This document shows positions 57,624 through 64,000 of a DNA stretch of 64,000 bases, piece after piece (the first letter of the stretch is position 1; each line of letters begins with the position of its first letter). Origin of the DNA: DASRIA01 sp963816975 (GTDB lineage Bacteria; Actinomycetota; Thermoleophilia; Solirubrobacterales; JBBDJG01); the NCBI GenBank assembly GCA_963816975.1, contig CAWFMD010000004.1, positions 186,001-250,000 on the forward strand. The letters are read 5' to 3'. The position numbers and the translations under genes were made by a program. The notes beneath the pieces were generated by a model. That model was not told the origin of the DNA, made no database searches, and saw only the letters and a program-made list of their open reading frames with translations.

Positions 57624-60600
57624 TCAGGCCGCACGTGCCTCCGCCGTGCCCGGCGTCTCGGAGCTCACCAGTTTGCGCGACACGACCTTCGACACGCCGT
57701 CGTTGCCCATGCTGACGCCGTAGAGCACGTCAGCCGCCTCCATCGTGCGCCGCTGATGTGTGATCACGATGAACTGGGAGCGGTCGGAGTAGGCGCCTAC
57801 GAGTTGCAGGAAGCGGTCGATGTTGCTGTCGTCGAGCGCGGCCTCGACCTCGTCGAGGATGTAGAAGGGGCAGGGGCGCGCAAGGAACACGGCGAACATG
57901 AACGCGAGCGCGACGAGCGACTTCTCCCCACCGGAGAGCAAGGACAGCCGCCGCGTGGCCTTGCCCGCCGGGGTGACCTCGATTTCGATACCGGGTGTAA
58001 CGAAATCGAACGACGAGTTGCCGGATGCCGCCAGGGCGTCGTCCGGATCTGCCGAGGGATCGGCACCGTGTCCTGCGGCTGCTACAGCAGCCGGCTCGGC
58101 TCCGAAGGCGGGCTCCTGGCTGCTGTCCGCGTCGCCCTCGGCGGCGAACACGGTCTGCGGGCGGGGAGCGCTGACGCGACGCAGCCGGCCGCTGCCGCCC
58201 GGGAACAGCCGGCCGATCACGTCCTCGAAGTTGCGCGCTGCGGCCTCGAACGTCTCCTCGAAGCTCTCGCGAATGCGGCGGTCGGTCTCGCGGATCAGGC
58301 CGCGCAACTCGGCCAGCGCCGTCTCGAGGTCCGTGCGCTGCGTCTCGAGTTCCTCGACGTGCTCCAGCGCCTGCTCGTACTCGCGCTCGGCCAGCGGGTT
58401 CACGGGGCCGAGCCGCTCGCGCCGCCGCTCCAGCCGGTCGAGCCGTGCTGCGAGCTCCGCGCGCTCCTGCGCCGACAGCTGCTGCGGCGCCTCACCGGGT
58501 CCCGCGGCCTGCCCCTCACCGGTGCCGAGCCGCTGCTCGATCTGCGCGACCTCGGCGGCCACGTGCTGCTCGCGGTCGCGGGCCTGGGCGACCCGGACCT
58601 CCTCCTGCGTGAGCGCCTCGCTCGCCTCGCGCAGGCGCCCCTGCAGGTCGTACTCGCGGCGCGCGAGCTCGCGCAGCTCGGTGGCGAAGCCGTCGCTGCG
58701 GGCCTCGTCGGCACTCAGCTCCTCGTCAAAGCGCGCGCGCCATCCCTGCGCCGCCTCGAGCGCCGCGCGCAGGGATCTGCCGAGCCCCTCGGCCTCGGGC
58801 AGCAGCGCACGATCCTGGCTCAGCGCCCGCTCGAGCGACTCCACACGTGCGACTCGCTCACGGCGCTCCTGCTCCAGCCGGTCGGCGACGCGGCGCTCGA
58901 CCGCGATCTCCGCCGCCACCGTCGCGCGGCGCGCATCGTCGGGTCCCGTGGCGTGCTCGCGACGCTGCTGCACCAGCCAGGTGAGCCTGCGGTCTTCCTC
59001 CTCGGCCTGCTGCTGCTCGCGCCGCATGTCGCGCCGCCGGGACTCGGCGGCCTCGCGCCGCTCGTCCGCGCGCTGCGCGGCAGCGGACGCCTCGCGGGCG
59101 CCCGTGCGCGCCTGCTCCAGCTCGGTGTCGACACGGCCCAGCTCGGCCTCGAGGTCGGCGAGCCGGTTGCGCGCCGCCAGATCCCGCCCGCCGGCGCCCA
59201 GCGGGAGCCGGCGCACCTCGCCCAGGCGCGCCTCGTAGGCGAGGCCGTCGCGCGTCACCGCGACGCCCGCAAAGCCTTCCGGCACTTGCTCGAGGCGATC
59301 GACGATCCAGGCGGCGCCCAGCAACGACTCGACCAGCTCGGCCACCTCGGCCGCGGGCCGTACGCGATCGAGCAGGCGCTCCGCGCCCGCCACCGGTGGT
59401 CCGTCGACACGTTCTGCGCGGCGGCCGCTGCGCACGAGCGCGCGACCTCCCTCCTCCCCCAGCGCCGAGACGGCGCTGGTCCCCTCCGAGAGACTGGACA
59501 CCACCCGCGCGCGCAGCAACCCGCCCAGCGCCGCGGACACGGCGGCCTCGTAGCCGGGCTCCACGTCCAGGCGCGCGGCCAGGGACTCGGTGCCGCCGTC
59601 CTGGTGGGCCAGGTTCGCCCGCTCCCGCGCTTCCTCGAGGCGCTCGGCGACCGCGCCGCGGGCGCGGGCCGCCAGCTCGACGACCTCGGTCGCGGCCTGG
59701 CGGCGAGCGTTTGCTTCGGCGAGCTGAGCCTCGGCCTGCTCCAGCTCGCCGTCGGCCGCCCGGCCGTCGCCGGTCAGCTCCTCGATGCGCCGCTGTGCCT
59801 CTGCACGTTCGGATTCGAGCCCGGCCAGTTCCGCGTCCAGGCGCGAGGCGCGCTCCTGCTCGAGCTGCGTGAGCTCGGCCTCGAGCGCGGCCAGGCGACC
59901 CGCGCCGGTGTCACGCTCCTGCGCCACCTGCTCGCGCAGCGGCCCCAGCGCGCGCTCGGATCGCTCGACCCGGGCACGCAGGCCCTCGGCCGCCCGCTCG
60001 ACCGACTCCAGCCGCAGCGACATGCGGTCCACCGACGAGCGCGCGGCAAAGGCGTGCGTGGCGAGCCGCTCGCGCTCGCGACCGTGCTCGGCCAGCCGTC
60101 GCTCGGAATCCTCGCGGGAGCCGGCGACGCCGGCGAGATCCGAGTCGATCCCGTCGCGTGTCGCGCGGGCCGCCGCGGCGGACGCCGTGACGACCTCGAG
60201 CTCGGCGCGCATGATGCGCAGGTCGTCGGTCAACAGGCTTGCGCGGGCTTCGAGCGACTGCCGCTCGAGTCGCATGTGCAATTCGGCGGCTTCGGCCTGG
60301 CGCTTCAGCGGGCGCAGATGCGAGCGCGCCTCGCGCTCCACGTCGAGCGCCCGGTCCAGGTTGTCCTGCGTGCGGTTGAGTTTCAACTGGGCGCGATGAC
60401 GGCGCTTGCGATGCTTGGTGAGACCGGCCGCCTCTTCGATCAGGGCCGTGCGGTCGACCGGCTTGGAATTCACGATCGACTCCACGCGGCCCTGGCTGAT
60501 CACCGAGTGCATCTCCTTCCCGAGGCCGGTGTCCGACAGCACCTCGAGCACGTCGACCAGCCGGCAGCGGCCGCCGTTGAGGCGGTACACGCCTTCTCCG

Positions 60601-60920
60601 GAGCGGTCGATCCGGCGCGAGATCGCGATCTCGGCGAACTCCGAGTCGAGCCGGCCGTCCGAGTTGTCGATCACGACCTCGACCTCGGCTGCGCTGCGGC
60701 CCTTTACCCCGTGGCCCCCGGCGAAGATCACGTCCTGCATCGTCTGGCCGCGCACCGCGAGCGGGCTCTGCTCGCCGAGCGCCCACAGCACCGCGTCGGT
60801 GATGTTGGACTTGCCGCTGCCGTTGGGGCCGACGACCACGCTGACGCCCGGCCCGAACTCGAGGCGGGTCCGGTCCGGAAAGGATTTGAAGCCCTTCAGG
60901 GTGAGCGACCTCAGGTACAC
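57624..60920 (-). CDS. smc: Chromosome segregation protein SMC
   Basis: A 1098-residue SMC ATPase of the condensin type. Walker A GPNGSGKSN near residue 34, hinge around 445-565, signature LSLLSGGEKSLVALAF and Walker B YILDEVEAALDDSN, with long coiled coils between. About 50 low-complexity residues (about 910-965) are inserted in the C-terminal head just before GIEIEVTPAGK. GTG at 60920 is preceded by AGGAGAGG, so the start is well supported. Between rnc and the alpha/beta gene, near ftsY: the classical rnc-smc-ftsY order. Confidence 0.96.
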   Translation of the reverse strand: MYLRSLTLKGFKSFPDRTRLEFGPGVSVVVGPNGSGKSNITDAVLWALGEQSPLAVRGQTMQDVIFAGGHGVKGRSAAEVEVVIDNSDGRLDSEFAEIAISRRIDRSGEGVYRLNGGRCRLVDVLEVLSDTGLGKEMHSVISQGRVESIVNSKPVDRTALIEEAAGLTKHRKRRHRAQLKLNRTQDNLDRALDVEREARSHLRPLKRQAEAAELHMRLERQSLEARASLLTDDLRIMRAELEVVTASAAAARATRDGIDSDLAGVAGSREDSERRLAEHGRERERLATHAFAARSSVDRMSLRLESVERAAEGLRARVERSERALGPLREQVAQERDTGAGRLAALEAELTQLEQERASRLDAELAGLESERAEAQRRIEELTGDGRAADGELEQAEAQLAEANARRQAATEVVELAARARGAVAERLEEARERANLAHQDGGTESLAARLDVEPGYEAAVSAALGGLLRARVVSSLSEGTSAVSALGEEGGRALVRSGRRAERVDGPPVAGAERLLDRVRPAAEVAELVESLLGAAWIVDRLEQVPEGFAGVAVTRDGLAYEARLGEVRRLPLGAGGRDLAARNRLADLEAELGRVDTELEQARTGAREASAAAQRADERREAAESRRRDMRREQQQAEEEDRRLTWLVQQRREHATGPDDARRATVAAEIAVERRVADRLEQERRERVARVESLERALSQDRALLPEAEGLGRSLRAALEAAQGWRARFDEELSADEARSDGFATELRELARREYDLQGRLREASEALTQEEVRVAQARDREQHVAAEVAQIEQRLGTGEGQAAGPGEAPQQLSAQERAELAARLDRLERRRERLGPVNPLAEREYEQALEHVEELETQRTDLETALAELRGLIRETDRRIRESFEETFEAAARNFEDVIGRLFPGGSGRLRRVSAPRPQTVFAAEGDADSSQEPAFGAEPAAVAAAGHGADPSADPDDALAASGNSSFDFVTPGIEIEVTPAGKATRRLSLLSGGEKSLVALAFMFAVFLARPCPFYILDEVEAALDDSNIDRFLQLVGAYSDRSQFIVITHQRRTMEAADVLYGVSMGNDGVSKVVSRKLVSSETPGTAEARAA

Positions 60921-60933
60921 GCGGACACCTCTC

Positions 60934-61617
60934 CTATCCCCGCGCCGGGGCCTCGTCCGCGTCGAGCGTCTCGAGCGCCGTGCGCGCGGCCTCCTGCTCG
61001 GAGTCCTTCTTGGAGCGGCCGCTGCCCGATCCGAGCGCGCGCCCGTCGACCTCTGCCACGGTCTCGAACAGCCGGTCGTGCGGAGGGCCCGCTTCGGACG
61101 CGACCCGGTAGGTGACCACGGCTCCACGGCGCGCGAGCCGCTCCTGGAGCTCGCTCTTGAAGTCGTACAGGTTCGCGATCGCGAACTCGATCTGCGGCTC
61201 GAACGCCTCGGTCACCGCCTCGGCCGTGCGCGCGAACCCGTACTCGAGGAAGCAGGCGCCGATCCCCGCCTCGACCGCCTCCGCGAGCACGCTGTCGGCG
61301 GATGTCAGCCTCTCCACCTGGTGTTCGTAGCCCGGGGGGGCGGCGGCGCGCATCCGCTCGGGCACGCCCGTCGCGCGCGCGATCTCCACGCACGACCGGC
61401 GGCTCACCGTCTGCGCGCGGATCTTGGTCAGCCGGCCGGCGGTCGAGCGGGGGAAGCGCGGGAACAGCGCGCGTGACACGGCGATGTTCAGCACACTGTC
61501 CCCCAGGAACGCCAGCCGTTCGTAGGACTGCGCGCGGTCGCCCACCCACGATGAGTGGGAGAACGCCTGGTGTGTGAGGCTCTCGGGCAGCTCGTCGAAT
61601 AGGGCAAGGAGTCTCAG
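60934..61617 (-). CDS. rnc: Ribonuclease III, likely with a CTG start
   Basis: An RNase III that cuts double-stranded RNA, with the catalytic domain (YERLAFLGDSVLN signature) and a C-terminal dsRNA-binding domain (FKSELQERLARRG, GSGRSKKDSEQEAARTAL). The signature's second Glu (NERLEFLGD) is Ala, and the Glu of EGxL is Ala (TAGRLTKIRA), while the essential Asp and a later Glu (LAEAVEAGIG) remain. No ATG, GTG or TTG in frame precedes the needed first helix (SLTHQAFSHSSW); CTG 61617 or ATT 61635 would include it. Start uncertain; 227 aa from CTG. Confidence 0.9.
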   Translation of the reverse strand: MRLLALFDELPESLTHQAFSHSSWVGDRAQSYERLAFLGDSVLNIAVSRALFPRFPRSTAGRLTKIRAQTVSRRSCVEIARATGVPERMRAAAPPGYEHQVERLTSADSVLAEAVEAGIGACFLEYGFARTAEAVTEAFEPQIEFAIANLYDFKSELQERLARRGAVVTYRVASEAGPPHDRLFETVAEVDGRALGSGSGRSKKDSEQEAARTALETLDADEAPARG

Positions 61618-61638
61618 CGGGGATGCGGGAGCAATCGG

Positions 61639-61905
61639 CTACTGGGGAGTCGGGTTCACAGGCGCCTGCGCGAGCACGAAGTCGACCGTCTGGCCGACGG
61701 TCTTGATCCGCTCGGCCTGGTCCTCGGCCATGCGGATGCCGTAGCGGTCCTCGAGCTCGACCACCAGCTCGACCAGGTCGAGCGAGTCCGCCTCGAGATC
61801 CTCCTTGAACCTGCTGTCCTCGGTGATGGCGGACACGTCGATGCCAAGCTCCTCCGAGAGGTGAGTGCGGATCCGGTCGACCACCTCTGCGCGGTTCGGG
61901 GCCAT
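61639..61905 (-). CDS. acpP: Acyl carrier protein
   Basis: An 88-residue acyl carrier protein carrying growing fatty acids on a phosphopantetheine. The attachment Ser is in LEADSLDLVELV. ATG at 61905 overlaps the plsX stop by one base (TGATG), so they are translationally coupled. It precedes rnc, a gene order common across bacteria. Confidence 0.97.
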   Translation of the reverse strand: MAPNRAEVVDRIRTHLSEELGIDVSAITEDSRFKEDLEADSLDLVELVVELEDRYGIRMAEDQAERIKTVGQTVDFVLAQAPVNPTPQ

Positions 61906-63023
61906 CAGATATTCGTGACGCTATCAGCGGTAACGGACGCGGCGGGCCCCGCTCCCGGACTTTGCGGGCGCGCGACTCCGGCGGCCTCCAGCGCGGCGCG
62001 GGTGCGCTCGGTGACCTGTTCCTCAACCCCGCGCTCCGCGAGCGCGATCGCGCTCGCGATCGCGCGCCGCGAGGAGCCGCCGTGGCACACGACGGCCAGG
62101 CCCCGTCGCAAGCCCAGCAGGTAGGCGCCGCCGACCGATTCGGGATCGAGCTGCGCGCGCAGGTCGCCGAGCCGCGACCTGATCAGCAGCCCGCCGAGCT
62201 TCGACGCCGTGCCTGCCCGGATCGCCCCGCGGATCGCGCCCACCACCGTGCGCGTGGTCCCCTCCATCAGCTTCAGCGCGACGTTCCCCGTGAAACCGTC
62301 CGTCACCACCACGTCCGCCTGGCCGGCGACCAACGCGTCGCCCTCGAGGTTCCCGGCGAACTCGAACGGGGCGCCGGCGATCGCCGCCAGGCGCGCGTGC
62401 GCCTCGACTGCGCCGGGCGTCCCCTTCTCGGGCTCCGCGCCCACGTTCAGCAGGCCGACGCGCGGTTGCGCGACGCCCATCACGGCACCCATGAACGCAG
62501 CCCCCATGAACGCGAACTGCACGAGTTGCTCGGGACGGACCTCGACCGTGGCGCCCACGTCGATCAGCAGCGTCGGCCGGCCCGGCACCGGCAGCAGCAC
62601 CGCCAATCCCGGGCGGTAGACGCCCGGCAGGCGCTTGATGTGGAGCAGCCCTGCGGCGAGCGTGGCGCCGGTCGACCCGGCACTCACGAGGGCGTCGGCG
62701 CGACCCTCGGCGACGGCCTGCGCCGCGCGTACGATCGATGCTTCGGGCTTGGCGCGCACGGCGAGAGCCGGATCCTCGGAGTTCGAGACCTCGACCGGAG
62801 CGTCGACCAGTTCAGCGACGTCGCCGAGCGCGGGGCCCAGGTCCGCGGCCGGGCCGAACACGATGCAGCGCGTCCCGCCGGACACCGCCGCCCGCACTCC
62901 GGCTGCAACCTCATGCGGACCCAGGTCGGCGCCGAGGGCGTCTACCGCGACGGTCGCGACGGCCCCTCCTCCTCGGAGGAGGCGCGTTCGGTGACGACCT
63001 GCTGGCCGTCGTAGTAGCCACAC
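61905..63023 (-). CDS. plsX: Phosphate acyltransferase PlsX
   Basis: PlsX transfers acyl groups from ACP to phosphate in phospholipid synthesis. It shows AVDALGADLGPHEVAAGV, VSAGSTGATLAAGLLHIKR and GFTGNVALKLMEGT. The conserved N-terminus (VATVAVDALG) has no ATG/GTG/TTG directly in front; the nearest canonical start is GTG 63023, about 20 codons upstream and inside rpmF, giving 372 residues. A start codon closer to the core may be non-canonical. rpmF-plsX-acpP order is classical. Confidence 0.92.
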   Translation of the reverse strand: MWLLRRPAGRHRTRLLRGGGAVATVAVDALGADLGPHEVAAGVRAAVSGGTRCIVFGPAADLGPALGDVAELVDAPVEVSNSEDPALAVRAKPEASIVRAAQAVAEGRADALVSAGSTGATLAAGLLHIKRLPGVYRPGLAVLLPVPGRPTLLIDVGATVEVRPEQLVQFAFMGAAFMGAVMGVAQPRVGLLNVGAEPEKGTPGAVEAHARLAAIAGAPFEFAGNLEGDALVAGQADVVVTDGFTGNVALKLMEGTTRTVVGAIRGAIRAGTASKLGGLLIRSRLGDLRAQLDPESVGGAYLLGLRRGLAVVCHGGSSRRAIASAIALAERGVEEQVTERTRAALEAAGVARPQSPGAGPAASVTADSVTNI

Positions 63024-63157
63024 TCCGGGCAGATCCGGTGGGGAAGGCGCGGCGAGTGGCACTGCGGGCAGTCGGTCACCGTCGGCTTGGCCGCCTTGTG
63101 CTGGGAGCGGCGCTTGTTGGTGCGCGAGTGCGACTGTTTTTGTTTGGGGACCGCCAT
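62942..63157 (-). CDS. rpmF: 50S ribosomal protein L32
   Basis: A 71-residue L32: MAVPKQKQSHSRTNKRRSQH start, and the CPQCHSPRLPHRICPECGYY zinc ribbon with all four cysteines, then YDGQQVV. The tail of about 12 residues beyond YDGQQVVTERA is acidic and serine-rich, an extension on the usual 57-60 residue protein. ATG at 63157. It overlaps the plsX start and is classically co-transcribed with plsX. Confidence 0.97.
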   Translation of the reverse strand: MAVPKQKQSHSRTNKRRSQHKAAKPTVTDCPQCHSPRLPHRICPECGYYDGQQVVTERASSEEEGPSRPSR

Positions 63158-63168
63158 CGGCCGAGAGG

Positions 63169-64000
63169 TTAGCGGACGGCCTGCCGCGCCAGCTGGTGGC
63201 GGATGCGATTGCGCAGCTCGGCGAAGCGCAGCGTCTCGTAGACGATCAGCAGGGAGAGCGTGGCGGCCAGCAGCCCGAGCGTCGCGAGCGCCGGCAGCTC
63301 CAGGGCCAGCGGGACGAGTGCCACCAGCAGCGCCGCGCACACCAGGCGCTGGCGGTTGAGCGTGCGGATGTTGCGCCACCGGAACGCGACGTGCCCGAGC
63401 AGGTAGAGCGCTGTCCCGCCCAGCATCGCGACGGCGGGCACCGTCTTCAACGGGTCGTCGACGTGGCCGAGCGTCTTCTTCATGCCGAGCGCGACCAGGA
63501 TCACGCCGGCCACCATCGGCAGGTGCAGGAACGAGTACGAGTCGCGCGCGATCGCGTTCTGCTCAGCCCCGACCGCGGCGCGCGTGAGGCGGCGCTCGGC
63601 GACCAGCGCGACCACGTCGAAGTACAGCCACCACAGCGCCGCCGCCACGACCACGCCGAGCACGGCCGCCGCGACCACCCCGGCGTCCACGCCGACCTCG
63701 GCCCCGACGCCGATCGCCACGATCGACTCTCCCAGGGCGATGATCATGATCAGGCCGTGGCGCTCGGCGAAGTGGCCCGGCACGAGCTTCCATCCCTCGA
63801 CCCCGAACAGCAGCGGGCCCCCCATGTCCAGCACCAGCGCCAGCGCCCACAGGGCGGTCTGGAGGCCGATGTCGGCGAACGACCCGCCCACCAGCAGGGC
63901 CACGCTGAACGTGGTGCTCCCCACCAGCCCGGTGATCACGGAGTGCCGCAGCGCGGGCTCGTCCCGGCTGGCCACGAGAAACAGCGCGATCTGGCCGTAG
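63169..64000 (-). CDS. Low temperature requirement protein A-like membrane protein (partial)
   Basis: The visible 276 or so C-terminal residues show a multi-pass membrane protein with LtrA family features: VEGWKLVPGHFAERHGLIMIIALGESIVAIG is the strong signature, and GLQTALWALALVLDMGGPLLFG precedes it. About seven helices follow. The start lies beyond the window edge at 64000. LtrA-type proteins are of uncertain function, named from a Listeria cold-growth mutant. It precedes rpmF by about 10 bases. Confidence 0.9.
   Translation of the reverse strand, partial: YGQIALFLVASRDEPALRHSVITGLVGSTTFSVALLVGGSFADIGLQTALWALALVLDMGGPLLFGVEGWKLVPGHFAERHGLIMIIALGESIVAIGVGAEVGVDAGVVAAAVLGVVVAAALWWLYFDVVALVAERRLTRAAVGAEQNAIARDSYSFLHLPMVAGVILVALGMKKTLGHVDDPLKTVPAVAMLGGTALYLLGHVAFRWRNIRTLNRQRLVCAALLVALVPLALELPALATLGLLAATLSLLIVYETLRFAELRNRIRHQLARQAVR

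Noticed and set aside
57576..61115. A 1179-codon plus-strand frame opposite smc
   Set aside because: It is antisense to the well-supported smc; Leu/Arg/Gly-rich shadow product with no motif.
1..64000. CRISPR array, transposase or phage genes
   Set aside because: No repeat-spacer pattern and no recognisable transposase, capsid, portal or terminase protein was found on reading through; the only tandem array is the 33-bp repeats without spacers.

Overview
This window reads as chromosome of a high-GC Gram-positive bacterium. Ribosomal and cell-envelope gene order, a WhiG/FliA-type sigma factor, an Rpf-like exported lysozyme-fold protein, SpoIIE/STAS partner-switching proteins and VKOR-DsbA all point to Actinobacteria. 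The class Thermoleophilia (Solirubrobacterales-like) is my best guess from overall protein style, but it is an inference: no rRNA gene is present. There is no prophage, insertion sequence, CRISPR array or conjugative gene. Most of the window is core chromosome, with several small accessory patches.

Region by region. 1-4.1 kb (minus): thrS, infC, a GNAT acetyltransferase, rpmI and rplT, the classic translation cluster with one extra gene. 4.1-5.3 kb: a divergent control region and an exported Rpf/transglycosylase-like protein. 5.3-11.3 kb (minus): an alpha/beta hydrolase, a giant zinc-ribbon/adenylate-cyclase/AAA/TPR regulator, and an unusual exported protein with a sigma-region-4-like helix-turn-helix. 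11.3-14.4 kb (minus): a sulfotransferase and a secreted CBM plus heparin-lyase-like protein. 14.5-20.5 kb: three tRNA genes (Val, Cys, Gly) around an NAD-epimerase, RNase J behind a structured leader, small hypotheticals, and a VKOR-DsbA disulfide pair. 20.6-24.3 kb (plus): two SnoaL-like proteins and a PAS-PP2C-kinase protein overlapping a STAS antagonist. 24.3-33.9 kb (minus): branched-chain amino-acid binding lipoprotein, HisC-like aminotransferase, RNase HI, zinc-ribbon protein, EF-G paralogue, sigma factor, Xer recombinase and L,D-transpeptidase. 34-40.4 kb: epimerase, formyl-THF cyclo-ligase, hydrolase, ilvD, thiD. 40.4-48.6 kb: the processing and secretion cluster ffh-rpsP-khpA-rimM-trmD-rplS-lepB-rnhB-(yraN inverted)-comM-dprA. 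48.7-55.8 kb: a TolB-like propeller, a siroheme sulfite/nitrite reductase and a huge secreted sulfatase. 55.9-64 kb (minus): ltrA (partial), rpmF, plsX, acpP, rnc, smc, an alpha/beta-fold protein and ftsY.

The genes form a few functional groups: translation and SRP-dependent targeting; fatty-acid/phospholipid initiation coupled to rnc-smc-ftsY; DNA uptake and processing (dprA, comM, yraN); and extracellular sulfated-polysaccharide chemistry (sulfotransferase, lyase-like protein, sulfatase). Many minus-strand genes are packed with ATGA, GTGA or TGATG overlaps, and several use TTG or apparently CTG starts. The observations most worth a second look are the exported helix-turn-helix protein, the five 33-bp repeats in front of rimM, the apparent CTG starts of khpA and rnc, the mutually exclusive helices in front of rpsP, the EF-G paralogue with altered GTPase motifs, and the sulfatase-Ig-propeller fusion.
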